A stretch of 39,854 bases of DNA. Source: Cytophagales bacterium. GTDB taxonomy: Bacteria; Bacteroidota; Bacteroidia; Cytophagales; Cyclobacteriaceae. Position 1 is the first letter of the stretch, and each line of letters begins with the position of its first letter. Shown here in pieces: positions 17,022 through 25,968 of this stretch. The DNA lies in contig WGNT01000125.1 in assembly GCA_016124425.1 (NCBI GenBank), positions 1 through 39,854 of the forward strand. Reading direction: 5' to 3'. The notes under the pieces are model-generated. The model made no database searches. It saw only the letters and a program-made list of their open reading frames with translations, and was not told the DNA's origin. The translations under genes and the position numbers were made by a program.

Positions 17022-17297
17022 ATGTATTTCTTACTTACCTACCACACGGTGGATGATTATGTGAATCGTAGACAGCCCTATAGGGAAGGCCATCTTGCGC
17101 ACGCCAGGGATTACTTTGAAAGAGGACTACTTATCTTGGGAGGGGCATTAGCCGATCCCGCGGATAAAGCAATAGTCGTCTTTAAATCAGACACCAAGAG
17201 AGCAGTTGAAGAATTTGTGGAGAATGATCCCTATGTAAAGCAGGGCCTTATCGTTTCCTGGGAAATCAGGGAGTGGACGGTAGTAGTAGGAGGGTAG
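17022..17297 (+). CDS. YciI family protein
   Basis: A 91-residue single-domain protein of the YciI/YCII ferredoxin-like alpha-beta fold. It shows the N-terminal strand MYFLLTYHTV, the REGHLAHARDYFERG helix with the conserved H-x-x-H/D-type putative active-site residues, the GGALADP turn, the VVFKSDTKRAVEEFVENDPYVKQGL segment (the ND-P-x-x-x-x-G-L signature) and the final strand WEIREWTVV. The biochemical role of the family is poorly known; some members act as small dehydrochlorinase-like or muconolactone-isomerase-like enzymes. Length is typical. It is preceded by a run of A residues and a HEAT-like gene. Confidence 0.85.
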   Translation: MYFLLTYHTVDDYVNRRQPYREGHLAHARDYFERGLLILGGALADPADKAIVVFKSDTKRAVEEFVENDPYVKQGLIVSWEIREWTVVVGG

Positions 17298-17381
17298 CTT
17301 CTTTTACCTTTTTATTCTACGTCGGAACTTCCCTAAACACAATGCTACAGATTACGTTTAATAATTCCCGTTGGAGACGAT

Positions 17382-18083
17382 ATGAAAAGGAACCTTTGTT
17401 TTGCTTTAGTTGGGTGGATCATCCCGTTTGGGCTCTATGCTCAGGATTTTTCGGTTGGCATATTGGGTCGTTCGAATGTTACGTTGAACCGTTTCAACGA
17501 AAAGTTGGGCATGGCGGTCATTCCTGAATTAGGGCTGCTTGGTCTTTATAGATTGCCCTACCAGCAACCCCTTGAGGTGGGTCTCAGCTTAGGGTACAGT
17601 TTGTATGGCACTGACTTGGAAGAACGGGATGATCTTTTTCCGGATTCATCAGAGATGCTGAGACTAAGGAAGTACCACAATATCTGGAACGCAAAAGCCC
17701 ACCTTCGCTTTTTTCCGACACCGTGGGTACATTTCCCCCTTTTTTTTGAAGTTCAAGGGGGTGCAGTGAACATCAATACCCGTTATGCCATACGGGTTAA
17801 TGCAGTGGATGAACCCATTGAAAAGGATCATATTTTGAGAGATTGGGTGATGGGGTATGGTGCGGGAATAGGCTATAAGCTTCCATTTCGCAAGGATCCT
17901 ACTAGTGGACACATAGAGTTTCGTGTCCTTTATCACGATACGGCTTTTGCAGGGTTCCTGAAGAAAGGGCAGGCGCAATTCGACCCAACTATAGGCGATT
18001 TTGGAGAATTTGTTTACCAACCTAACAGGGCACCGCTGACAATGTTGGAGCTTTCCCTCGGCGTCTTTTTTTCAAACTTATAG
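17382..18083 (+). CDS. Outer-membrane beta-barrel protein (hypothetical)
   Basis: A 233-residue secreted protein with a signal peptide (MKRNLCFALVGWIIPFGLYAQ, Y-A-Q end). The mature part consists of alternating amphipathic strands rich in Gly and aromatic residues (PLEVGLSLGYSLYG, FFEVQGGAVNIN, VMGYGAGIGYKLPF, IEFRVLYHDTAF) and ends in LSLGVFFSNL, with a terminal hydrophobic/aromatic strand suited to outer-membrane assembly. This suits an 8-10-stranded barrel of the OmpA/porin-like class common in Bacteroidota. No specific family recognised. It converges with aminopeptidase P, the two stops being only 7 bases apart. Confidence 0.7.
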   Translation: MKRNLCFALVGWIIPFGLYAQDFSVGILGRSNVTLNRFNEKLGMAVIPELGLLGLYRLPYQQPLEVGLSLGYSLYGTDLEERDDLFPDSSEMLRLRKYHNIWNAKAHLRFFPTPWVHFPLFFEVQGGAVNINTRYAIRVNAVDEPIEKDHILRDWVMGYGAGIGYKLPFRKDPTSGHIEFRVLYHDTAFAGFLKKGQAQFDPTIGDFGEFVYQPNRAPLTMLELSLGVFFSNL

Positions 18084-18090
18084 TCCATCT

Positions 18091-19386
18091 TCAGCCTCGG
18101 TCGTTCATTAGCGATTCTATTTCGTCTGGATCGATAGGGATATTCTCCATAAGATCCAAGAATCCATTTTCCTGAATGACAATATTGTTTTCCAATCGAA
18201 TGCCAAAGTTCTCTTCTGGAATATAAATTCCCGGCTCCACGGTAAATACCATTCCCGCTTGAATCGGTTCGTACATGGTGCCCACATCATGTACATCTAA
18301 GCCAAGGTGGTGGGAAGTGCCATGCATAAAATATTTCTTATACGCCGGCCAGTCTTTGTCTTGTCCGTCGATGTCTGCTTGCGTAATCAGCCCCAGGCTT
18401 AGCAGCTCCGACTGCATGACTAGGCCCATCTCTTTATGGTAGTCTTGTATTGAAATGCCAGGCCTTAACACTGTAAAAGCGGTACGCATTACCCGCAGGA
18501 CGGCATCATATACATCCCTTTGCCTTTTGGTAAATTTTCCGCTTACCGGAATGGTCCGGGTCATGTCCGCATTGTAGTTGCCGTATTCCGCACCCACATC
18601 AAAGAGTACCAAGTCACCTGCTTGGCAAACTTGGTTATTATCAATATAATGAAGAACACAGGCATTTCTTCCAGAAGCGATAATCGGTTCATAGGCAAAT
18701 CCCCGACTTCCTTGTCTCACAAATTCGTGTACAAACTCTGCCTCCAACTCATATTCTTTCTTCCCAGGGCTGATAAACGATAAGATACGCCGGAATCCCG
18801 CTTGGGTAATGTCGCAGGCTTTTTGCAGCTGGATGATTTCTTCCGGTTCTTTAATAGCTCGAAGGGCATGCATCAAGGGCGCTGATCTTCGGTACGAATG
18901 TAGGGGAAAACGTTGTTTACAACTCGTGATAAACCGCGCGTCCCTTGATTCCACCTGCACGGCAGCCCGAAGGTGCTCATTGGTATTAAGATAGATGGAT
19001 TCGCTGAGTGCGGTCAGGGTTGCGAAGACCGAATCGAAATCTTCCAGCCACTTTACCGTTTGTATGCCGGACATTGCTACAGCCTCTTCCTTTGTCAACT
19101 TATGTCCTTCCCAAAGGGCGATCTTTTCGTCTGTTTTTCGGATAAACAGTACCTCCCGCATATCTGCTTTCGGGAAATCGGGGCACATCACCAAGATGGA
19201 CTCTTCTTGATCGATACCTGTCAGGTAGAAAAGATCGTTGTTTTGTCGAAACCTCATGGTACCGTCCGCATTGGTCGGTAGTATATCGTTGGAATTGAAA
19301 ACGGCAATGGAATTAGGCGCGAGTTTTTCGACAAACTTCGCCCTGTTTCTTATATAAAAGGTTGCTTCAATAGGTTGGTATCTCAT
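18091..19386 (-). CDS. pepP: Xaa-Pro aminopeptidase (aminopeptidase P)
   Basis: A 431-residue M24 metallopeptidase that removes the N-terminal residue from peptides with proline in second position. The N-terminal AMP_N domain (about 1-140) carries RFRQNNDLFYLTGIDQEES, typical of the family. The C-terminal pita-bread domain has all five metal ligands: Asp263 and Asp274 (DVGAEYGNYNADMTRT), His359 (GTSHHLGLDVHD), Glu384 (TVEPG) and Glu399 (GIRLEN). There is no signal peptide, so it is cytoplasmic. Length matches the E. coli enzyme (about 440). The gene starts 19 bases or so after the predicted transcription start of a TACCTTTG promoter and diverges from the M16 peptidase, giving a divergent peptidase pair. 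Confidence 0.92.
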   Translation of the reverse strand: MRYQPIEATFYIRNRAKFVEKLAPNSIAVFNSNDILPTNADGTMRFRQNNDLFYLTGIDQEESILVMCPDFPKADMREVLFIRKTDEKIALWEGHKLTKEEAVAMSGIQTVKWLEDFDSVFATLTALSESIYLNTNEHLRAAVQVESRDARFITSCKQRFPLHSYRRSAPLMHALRAIKEPEEIIQLQKACDITQAGFRRILSFISPGKKEYELEAEFVHEFVRQGSRGFAYEPIIASGRNACVLHYIDNNQVCQAGDLVLFDVGAEYGNYNADMTRTIPVSGKFTKRQRDVYDAVLRVMRTAFTVLRPGISIQDYHKEMGLVMQSELLSLGLITQADIDGQDKDWPAYKKYFMHGTSHHLGLDVHDVGTMYEPIQAGMVFTVEPGIYIPEENFGIRLENNIVIQENGFLDLMENIPIDPDEIESLMNDRG

Positions 19387-19411
19387 GAACTGCAGTGTTA
19401 CACGTAAGACA

Positions 19412-19419
19412 CAAAGGTA
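19412..19419 (-). promoter_or_regulatory. -7 element (TACCTTTG) for pepP
   Basis: Read on minus, this is an exact TAnnTTTG, 25 bases ahead of the pepP ATG. It lies only about 50 bases from the plus-strand element of the M16 gene, so the two promoters share one short divergent region. The -33 TTTG is not evident. Confidence 0.5.
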
Positions 19420-19471
19420 AAAAATTATCAGGCTTTACCTATAATCCGGTTTCATTCCCAATATTTGCTGT

Positions 19472-19479
19472 TATTTTTG
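19472..19479 (+). promoter_or_regulatory. -7 element (TATTTTTG) for the M16 peptidase gene
   Basis: Exact TAnnTTTG with a TTTC 18 bases upstream (19450-19453). The predicted start near 19486 leaves a leader of about 15 bases before ATG 19501 and rules out the in-frame ATG 36 bases further upstream. Confidence 0.5.
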
Positions 19480-19500
19480 TGTTTTAGTGAAAAACAACGC

Positions 19501-20736
19501 ATGTCATATCAGGTAAGGGAGTTAACAAACGGAATAAGAATTGTACATCAGGAAGTAACCCATACCAGAATGGTTCATTGTGGTTTTGTGTTGGATATAG
19601 GCAGCAGGGATGAAGCGGAGGACAAAGTCGGATTGGCGCATTTTTGGGAACACATGGCCTTTAAGGGGACAACCAAGCGCAAGGCTTTTCACATTATCAA
19701 CCGGCTTGATTCTTTAGGAGGTGAATTAAATGCTTATACAACGAAAGAAAAAATCTGTTTTTATGCAACCGTACTTCACCAGCATTTTGGAAAGGCTGCC
19801 GAATTGCTTTGTGACATTACCTTTGACAGTATCTTTCCACCGAAGCAAATAGAGAAAGAACGTCAGGTAATCCTGGAAGAAATGGCCATGTACCGAGATT
19901 CTCCAGATGATTGCCTCCAAGACGAGTTTGACGATATTCTCTTTGCAGGGCACAGCTTGGGCAAGAACATCCTTGGGACCGAAGAAAGTGTAAGCACTTT
20001 CACCCAGCGGGACTTCCTAACATTTCTGGATGAACGGATGGACACCTCCAAAATCGTTTTTTCAGTGGTTGGCAATATCAGTTTTTCCCGTGTGCTCGCA
20101 AAGGTGTTGCCGTTTTTGGAGAACATTCCTGCTAAAACAACCATTTATAAGCGAACTCCCGTGGAGCATTATAAGCCAATGACGTCCCTCTCATACCGGG
20201 ATGTCACCCAGGCGCACTGTGCACTCGGCAAACCGGCTCTTTCGATCAACGATCCGAATCGGTTCAAACTTTATCTGCTAAATAATGTACTGGGAGGGCC
20301 CAGTATGAATTCACGGTTGAATATGGCCCTGCGGGAAAAAGCTGGCTTGGCCTATAGCATAGAGTCCGTATATCAGTCGTTTACCGATACGGGCTTTATT
20401 GGGATCTACTATGGAACGGAGGAAAAGGCAGCTGCTAAAGCCCGGCGGATTGTAATGCGGGAGCTAAAACTGATCCGGGAGAAAAAGCTTGGATCCTTAC
20501 AGCTGCATATGGCCAAAGAACAGGCAATCGGTCAAATGGCAATGGCGGAAGAAAACTATGCGGGGCTTATGCTCGTCTATGGCAAAAACCTCTTAGATAA
20601 GGGTAGCATAGAACCACTGGACCGAATCTTCGATAAGATTCGGTCGGCCACCGCCTCGGAACTGCTGGAACTGGCACGGCACGTGTATGACGAAGAGCAG
20701 TTTAGCTATTTAACTTATCTTCCAAAAGAGGAGTAA
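19501..20736 (+). CDS. M16 family zinc peptidase (processing-peptidase-like)
   Basis: A 411-residue pitrilysin-family peptidase. The inverted zinc motif HFWEH (His47, Glu50, His51) lies at the expected place, and Glu127 in VILEEM, 76 residues on, is the third ligand, so the enzyme should be active. A second inactive half follows (about 210-411, with RxxxxLLNNVLGGPSMNSRLNMALREKAGLAYSI, the classical R-Y region). It has no signal peptide, resembling cytoplasmic YmxG/PqqL-like single-chain peptidases that degrade small peptides. I start at ATG 19501 because the promoter falls within the longer frame. The O-methyltransferase gene begins one base after its stop. Confidence 0.9.
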   Translation: MSYQVRELTNGIRIVHQEVTHTRMVHCGFVLDIGSRDEAEDKVGLAHFWEHMAFKGTTKRKAFHIINRLDSLGGELNAYTTKEKICFYATVLHQHFGKAAELLCDITFDSIFPPKQIEKERQVILEEMAMYRDSPDDCLQDEFDDILFAGHSLGKNILGTEESVSTFTQRDFLTFLDERMDTSKIVFSVVGNISFSRVLAKVLPFLENIPAKTTIYKRTPVEHYKPMTSLSYRDVTQAHCALGKPALSINDPNRFKLYLLNNVLGGPSMNSRLNMALREKAGLAYSIESVYQSFTDTGFIGIYYGTEEKAAAKARRIVMRELKLIREKKLGSLQLHMAKEQAIGQMAMAEENYAGLMLVYGKNLLDKGSIEPLDRIFDKIRSATASELLELARHVYDEEQFSYLTYLPKEE

Positions 20737-20737
20737 A

Positions 20738-21376
20738 ATGATACCTGAAGAACTGTTTGACTATTGCGTAGCCCACACTGACCCTGAAGATGAACTCCTT
20801 GCGGAGATCACGCGGCAAACGCACCTAAAGGTGTTGAAGCCCAGAATGCTCTCGGGGCCGGTACAAGGGAAATTCCTTGAATTACTCGTGAAAATGTTGC
20901 GTCCAGACCGCGTGCTGGAGATTGGTACCTTCACCGGATATTCAGCCATATGTATGGCAAGAGGCTTGAGAGCCGGAGCGAAACTAATCACGATAGATAT
21001 AAACGGAGAACTGGAAGTCATGGTCCGCCGTTTTATAAACAAATCAGGCCTAGAACAGCAGATCGAGTACCATATTGGCGATGCCCTCCAACTGGTTCCA
21101 GCCATTTCCGGAAACTTTGATCTTGTATTTATTGATGCGGACAAGATCAATTATGCGAATTATTACGATCTTGTCGTTGATAGAATAAACAGTGGCGGGA
21201 TCATTCTGGCCGACAATATCCTGTGGTCGGGGAAAGTATTGGCCCAAAACCGGAAGAAACTGGATAAGGATACAGAAGCCATTCTGTACTTTAATAAAAA
21301 AATAGCAGAAGATCCCCGTGTTGAAAATGTTGTACTGCCGATAAGAGATGGAATTATGATGGCCAGAAAGCGATAA
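20738..21376 (+). CDS. Class I SAM-dependent O-methyltransferase (COMT-like)
   Basis: A 212-residue enzyme of the catechol O-methyltransferase group. VLEIGTFTGYSAICMA (59-74) is the SAM-binding motif I, TIDING (85-90) ends strand 2, and FIDADKINYANY (131-142) and LADN (157-160) contribute the metal-binding Asp133, Asp159 and Asn160. Members methylate a hydroxyl of small aromatic or other substrates with a divalent metal; the substrate here is not known. It is translationally linked to the M16 peptidase (one-base spacing). A metabolic link between the two is not obvious; the arrangement is common in Cytophagales as far as I recall. Confidence 0.9.
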   Translation: MIPEELFDYCVAHTDPEDELLAEITRQTHLKVLKPRMLSGPVQGKFLELLVKMLRPDRVLEIGTFTGYSAICMARGLRAGAKLITIDINGELEVMVRRFINKSGLEQQIEYHIGDALQLVPAISGNFDLVFIDADKINYANYYDLVVDRINSGGIILADNILWSGKVLAQNRKKLDKDTEAILYFNKKIAEDPRVENVVLPIRDGIMMARKR

Positions 21377-21530
21377 TGAGGCCCATAAAATCGAGCCTGC
21401 CTACCGAACATGAAGGGAGGACGGGTCACACTGTGGGATGATTATACTTTCGACTCTGCCTGACAGGTTGGTATTCAATCCCGATTCTGGTCGAGACAAG
21501 TTTTGGTCTTTTACTATCACTAATAAACCG

Positions 21531-23099
21531 ATGAAAAAACAATTATTTTACAACCTGATTTTTTTAGGTTTCATTGCTTCTGTCGCCTCCGCGCAGGTCC
21601 CTGAGGTTCCGTCTGTGATCAACTTTGCGGATATGACACTTCGGCTCAACGAGCAGGCAAGGAGAGAGATTCAGGCAGATGTCAATGCCCTATACCGTAG
21701 TCCAAATTATTTTCAGATAAAGCTTGACAGGGTCAACCTGTACATGCCGGTCGTTGAGCGGGTGCTTGTAGAGTATGGAGTTCCGGCCGATATGAAATAC
21801 CTAGTCATCCAAGAGAGTAGCCTTATCTCGGATGCCGTCTCCACATCGAACGCAGTAGGGTTTTGGCAGTTCAAAAAAGGCACAGCTGAGGAAGTTTTCA
21901 TGCGTGTCGACAACGAGGTTGACGAACGGAAAAACATTGTCTCCTCAACCCGGGGAGCTGCCGAATACTTAAAGAAGCACCAACGTTATTTAGATAACTG
22001 GGCAATAGCGCTGATCTCCTATCAGATGGGTCTCGGAGGTGCCCGCGGACATTTTGGAGATCAATATAAAGGGAAACGTACCATGGATATCGATCGTAAT
22101 TCGCACTGGTATCTAAAAAAATTCCTTGCGCATAAGGTTGCTTTTGAAGGAAAGTTGGGACAGCTTGTGAGTAACGGTGACTACCTTCATGAGTATGCCG
22201 TCAAAGGGCCTACCACACTAGCCGCTGTAGCCAAAACACTTGGCGTCAGTGAAAATCACTTAAGAGAGCAGAACAAATGGGCTACTACCGGACAAATCCC
22301 CGCAGACAAGGTGTACACGGTCTGTTACATCCAAAAAGGGGCCGCCCCTGCTAGGCCTGCTATTGCGGCTTATGAACCAAAAGTGGAATCTGCCTACAAA
22401 CCGGCTGCTGGAGCGTCCGGTCAAAATACCAATGCTTTTCCAAAGGTCACGGGAAATACCTCAAAAGCTACCCAGCCCGGGCATGTACAGGTAAACGGGA
22501 TACAGGCCGTGATGGCTAGCCGTAGCGGAGACGTAGAGCTATTGTCCGATCAAACGGATATAAAGTCTCGGAAGCTCCGTCGTGTCAACGACTTAAAGCG
22601 GAACGAACCAATTGTTGGAGGTACCTATTACTATACCAAACGTAAAAAGGCAAAGGCGGCTGTCGCCGAACACATTGTCCAGCAAGGGGAGTCGCTTTGG
22701 AAAATAGCGCAGCTGTACGGGATACGTCTTCATTCGCTGAAAGCTAAAAACAGGATTTACAAAGACGAAGATCTTCGTCCTGGAATGGTCATCAAGCTTC
22801 AGGACTATAGGTCGCGAAATGAAGCGGTCAAGGTAGTCTCTCCACCTTCTCAGCAGGCTCCTGAGACGTCCAAGCCGGTACAGGTCGCCGAAGTGCGCTC
22901 TGGCACTCAACGTACCAATGCGGAGTCGCCCGCACCTGTAGCGTCTGTCCAAAACATTGAACATGTGGTGCAGCCGGGGGATACTCTCTATGCGATATCC
23001 AGAAAGCATGGAGTCAGCGTAGATCAGCTAAGGGTGTGGAATAATATCGATGCAAACAACCTGTTGAAAGTTGGGCAGAAGTTAATAATTAAGAAATAA
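21531..23099 (+). CDS. Membrane-bound lytic transglycosylase with LysM domains (MltD-like)
   Basis: A 522-residue envelope enzyme. The ATG at 21531 opens a proper signal peptide (MKKQLFYNLIFLGFIASVASAQ), so the 31 upstream in-frame codons are excluded. The SLT domain spans about 60-205 with catalytic Glu95 in LVIQESSL, then AVGFWQFKKGTAEE and the ISYQMGLGGARG segment, which correspond to the G-x-x-Q and A-Y-N-x-G motifs. Three LysM-type modules follow: a degenerate one (about 222-268) and two good ones near 380-425 and 474-521 (VVQPGDTLYAISRKHGVS). It cleaves peptidoglycan glycan strands to 1,6-anhydro products and binds the wall by LysM. A Pro/Ala/Ser-rich linker separates the modules. Confidence 0.9.
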   Translation: MKKQLFYNLIFLGFIASVASAQVPEVPSVINFADMTLRLNEQARREIQADVNALYRSPNYFQIKLDRVNLYMPVVERVLVEYGVPADMKYLVIQESSLISDAVSTSNAVGFWQFKKGTAEEVFMRVDNEVDERKNIVSSTRGAAEYLKKHQRYLDNWAIALISYQMGLGGARGHFGDQYKGKRTMDIDRNSHWYLKKFLAHKVAFEGKLGQLVSNGDYLHEYAVKGPTTLAAVAKTLGVSENHLREQNKWATTGQIPADKVYTVCYIQKGAAPARPAIAAYEPKVESAYKPAAGASGQNTNAFPKVTGNTSKATQPGHVQVNGIQAVMASRSGDVELLSDQTDIKSRKLRRVNDLKRNEPIVGGTYYYTKRKKAKAAVAEHIVQQGESLWKIAQLYGIRLHSLKAKNRIYKDEDLRPGMVIKLQDYRSRNEAVKVVSPPSQQAPETSKPVQVAEVRSGTQRTNAESPAPVASVQNIEHVVQPGDTLYAISRKHGVSVDQLRVWNNIDANNLLKVGQKLIIKK

Positions 23100-23146
23100 C
23101 AACGCTGTTTGCCGTTTGGTCAAAGAGGCAGCATTTATCCAGTACC

Positions 23147-24139
23147 ATGCGAATTTTATGTTTTTTTGTAGGTTTACTTTGTGTCACCTTTAGCAGCGGG
23201 GTTCTAGGGCAGACCGTAGAGGGCATTCGGGCTGATACGGTGATCATCAGCGGAGATACCTTGATCATGTTGGGGGACTCCCTGATTTTTACACCTAAAG
23301 TCAAAGAGATCTATTGGCAGCAGGGAGGGAATTTTAACCTCAGTGTACAGCAGGTGGGCCTCAGCAACTGGTCGGCTGGTGGAGCAAGTTCCTTTGCATT
23401 TAACACCGGCCTTTCCCTATTTGCCAATTACAAGAAGGATGAAAAGATTTGGGATACGAAACTGACCGTGAATTATGGATTCAACAGGCAGTCGGGAAGG
23501 GCCTATCCGGCAAGGAAGACCAATGATAATTTTATTTTTATCAGTAAATACGGCAGGCAGATATCCGAAAGCATGTACCTTTCTACCCAAATAGATGCAA
23601 GAACGCAGTTATTGGCGGGGTATCGGTACTTCAGGCCTTCTGGGGCGGAGCGAGATAGCCGTAACCGTATTTCGGATTTGATCAGTCCTGGATATATTCA
23701 GTCGTCTACGGGTCTCAACTACCAGAAGGAATTAAAGAACAAAGGGAAATTTTCCTCTATTATTTCCCCCTTTACCGGCCGATTCACCGTTGTTCTTGAC
23801 GATTCACTTAGTATGGCAGGTGCTTTCGGTGTCATTCCTGGAGAAAATGTGCGGGCAGAAGCCGGGGTGTCACTGGCTACCTCGCTCGACATACAGGTAA
23901 TGGAAAATATTCGATGGAAAGCCGATATCAACTTGTTCTCCAACTATGAGCGGTTTGGAAATATGGTCGTAAACCTGAACTCTATCCTAAGCATGAAAGT
24001 GAATAAGTACATTACCACCCGGGTGGAGACGGTGTTGATCTACGATGAGCGTGTCTTCATACAACAAGAAGACGGGACCGCTACGCGTGCGATCCAACTG
24101 CAAAATCTGATTAATTTTGGGATCGGGATTGACTTTTGA
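23147..24139 (+). CDS. DUF3078 family outer-membrane protein
   Basis: A 330-residue secreted protein with a signal peptide (MRILCFFVGLLCVTFSSGVLGQ). The segment IYWQQGGNFNLSVQQVGLSNWSAGGASSFAFN is diagnostic of DUF3078, where a W-x-x-G-G-x-N/S motif opens the barrel. Many amphipathic beta strands follow (LFANYKKDEKIWDTKLTVNYG and similar) and the protein ends in an aromatic strand, NFGIGIDF, as outer-membrane barrels do. The function is unknown; it is widespread in Bacteroidota. It converges on dnaX with only 15 bases between stops. Confidence 0.85.
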   Translation: MRILCFFVGLLCVTFSSGVLGQTVEGIRADTVIISGDTLIMLGDSLIFTPKVKEIYWQQGGNFNLSVQQVGLSNWSAGGASSFAFNTGLSLFANYKKDEKIWDTKLTVNYGFNRQSGRAYPARKTNDNFIFISKYGRQISESMYLSTQIDARTQLLAGYRYFRPSGAERDSRNRISDLISPGYIQSSTGLNYQKELKNKGKFSSIISPFTGRFTVVLDDSLSMAGAFGVIPGENVRAEAGVSLATSLDIQVMENIRWKADINLFSNYERFGNMVVNLNSILSMKVNKYITTRVETVLIYDERVFIQQEDGTATRAIQLQNLINFGIGIDF

Positions 24140-24154
24140 TCCATATCCCTCAGG

Positions 24155-25878
24155 TTATAAATCTGCCTCAAGCCCAAACCTGCTCCGTAGTTCCTTCAAA
24201 GCAGGAGATTTTTCGAGCAGATAGTGTAGCTTGTCTGTAGAGGTATAGAGGTTTTTCGATTGTCTCGTTTCTTCTTCAACTATTTCATAGGTGACGTCTA
24301 CCCGCACATGCTGGAGTTTTTTTCTCAAAAGCCCGGTGAGTTCAGGCTTACACTTGGCAAAAATTTCTTGTTGTAGCTCCCCGGATAATGTAAAATGTAC
24401 CCGTTCATCGGCCACTTCAAAAGGCTGCAACAAAACCGAGACCTCCATATTCTTATGAGCCGCGCGATACTCCGCAATGATCGTGTTTAGCGCCTGAGTG
24501 ACAAGTTCTTTGTCCAGATGGGGATTCGTATAGCTGGCGCTTTCTGTCGCGGCTTTTTGGATAGAAGCCTGTGACACTATCGTTTCGTTCTCCGGCTTTG
24601 CCTTAGCCTGCTTCTCGGCAAGCGGCATACTCCCTGGGATGGCAAGCGTTTTCTTTACTGGCGAGTTTGTCGTGGCTTTGCTTGTCGACCGATTGGAGGG
24701 CAGGGCTGATGGTTCTTCGGACGGCTCGTCAGTTAGGCTTTTTTTTTTGTTTCTTCCTGAGCCAACGTAGCCAAAGATACCGCCCGTGGAAGTTTTGCCA
24801 GTTTCATCAGCAGGAGCTCCACATGAAGGCGCTGGTTTCTGCTGTTTTTATAACTCAACTCTGTCTGATTGGACATGTTAAGGGCGGATAGGAGGAAAGA
24901 AAGGGAGGCCCGCTGTGATTGGTCCTTGTATCGTTGTTGCGCACTTTCGGAGGTTTGCAGCAAAGGAATAGTCACCGGGTCTTTGCATACCATCAGTTCC
25001 CTAAAGTGTTCTGACAGACCTACCAGAAAATTGTGCCCGTCAAACCCCTTTTTGAGGATCTCGTCAAAAATCAATAAGCTTTCGGAGATACTTTCGTCCA
25101 GTAGCGCGTCGGTAACCCTGAAATAGTAGTCATAATCCAGGATATGGAGGTTATTGATGGTTTCCTGATAGGTGATCTTGTTACCGTCCGAAAAGGTGAC
25201 GATCAGGTCAAAAATGGATAGCGCATCCCGCAAGGCTCCATCGGCTTTGGTGGCAATGAGCCGCAGGGCTTCTTCTTCATAGGTAATTGCTTCCTTTTCC
25301 GCAATCGACTTCAAATGCTCCGTAATATCACTTATCTGTATCCTATTGAAATCAAAAATCTGACACCTGGATAAAATGGTCGGGATGATTTTATGCTTTT
25401 CGGTGGTAGCCAGGATAAAAATTGCGTATTTAGGAGGTTCTTCTAACGTCTTTAGAAAGGCATTGAAGGCCTGATTGGACAACATGTGAACTTCATCAAT
25501 AATGTAGATTTTGAAATTCCCCTTTTGAGGGGCATAGCGAACCTGATCGACTAGCACACGGATATCGTCCACCGAATTGTTTGATGCGGCATCCAGTTCA
25601 TGCACATTGAAGGAACTGTTGGCATTGAATGACCGGCAGGAATCACACACATTGCATGCTTCGAAATCAGAAGTCAGGTTTTCACAGTTAATCGTTTTGG
25701 CGAGTATTCTGGCGCAGGTAGTTTTACCGACCCCGCGCGGGCCACAAAATAAAAATGCCTGAGCCAGGTGGTCGTTTTTAATGGCGTTCTTTAACGTGGT
25801 GGTGATATGCTGCTGCCCCACGACACTCTTAAAATCCGAAGGCCTGTATTTTCTGGCGGAGACTACGAAATTTTCCAT
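24155..25878 (-). CDS. dnaX: DNA polymerase III tau subunit, read through a -1 frameshift
   Basis: Full-length clamp-loader subunit of about 574 residues, obtained only if the reading frame moves by -1 at a run of ten A residues (24739-24748 on the plus strand as T). After the shift the frame is open through KKKSLTDEPSEEPSAL into a linker, then a C-terminal domain (about 470-574) ending in LHYLLEKSPALKELRSRFGL. This is the canonical end of DnaX in Bacteroidota, which in E. coli is the region of tau that binds polymerase alpha. The N-terminal ATPase is shared with gamma. Start: ATG 25878, one codon after an in-frame GTG. The alternative explanation is a one-base homopolymer error; either way the tail is real coding sequence. 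Confidence 0.85.
24733..25878 (-). CDS. dnaX: DNA polymerase III gamma-like product (zero frame of dnaX)
   Basis: The unshifted frame gives 381 residues and stops two codons after the A run (KKKA then TAA). It carries the full clamp-loader ATPase: Walker A GPRGVGKTT (46-54), zinc-binding Cys65, Cys75, Cys78 and Cys81, Walker B IIDEVHML (126-133), sensor 1 ATTE (157-160), the SRC arginine-finger motif (170-172), and the lid and collar domains to about 365. It lacks the tail needed to bind the polymerase, as E. coli gamma does (431 residues there). Whether both forms are made depends on slippage at the site; the arrangement of slippery run plus immediate stop is the same as in E. coli. Confidence 0.7.
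   Translation of the reverse strand: MENFVVSARKYRPSDFKSVVGQQHITTTLKNAIKNDHLAQAFLFCGPRGVGKTTCARILAKTINCENLTSDFEACNVCDSCRSFNANSSFNVHELDAASNNSVDDIRVLVDQVRYAPQKGNFKIYIIDEVHMLSNQAFNAFLKTLEEPPKYAIFILATTEKHKIIPTILSRCQIFDFNRIQISDITEHLKSIAEKEAITYEEEALRLIATKADGALRDALSIFDLIVTFSDGNKITYQETINNLHILDYDYYFRVTDALLDESISESLLIFDEILKKGFDGHNFLVGLSEHFRELMVCKDPVTIPLLQTSESAQQRYKDQSQRASLSFLLSALNMSNQTELSYKNSRNQRLHVELLLMKLAKLPRAVSLATLAQEETKKKA
24737..24757 (-). promoter_or_regulatory. Slippery A10 frameshift or transcriptional-slippage site in dnaX
   Basis: On minus the order is AGGAAG, AAAC, ten A residues, then GCC and TAA. The run gives consecutive AAA codons, allowing a -1 slip, and AGGAAG just upstream could act as a stimulatory Shine-Dalgarno like the one in E. 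coli dnaX. A small GACG-AGC-CGTC hairpin follows the stop. A10 is also long enough for RNA-polymerase slippage, as described for Thermus dnaX. Confidence 0.7.
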
Positions 25879-25968
25879 CACCGCAAGTTATAAAATTAAT
25901 TGCATTCCGCTCGTCTCCGAATAAGAAATTAAGCCTCCTTTGAAAGTACTTTCCTGAATAGTTGCTGC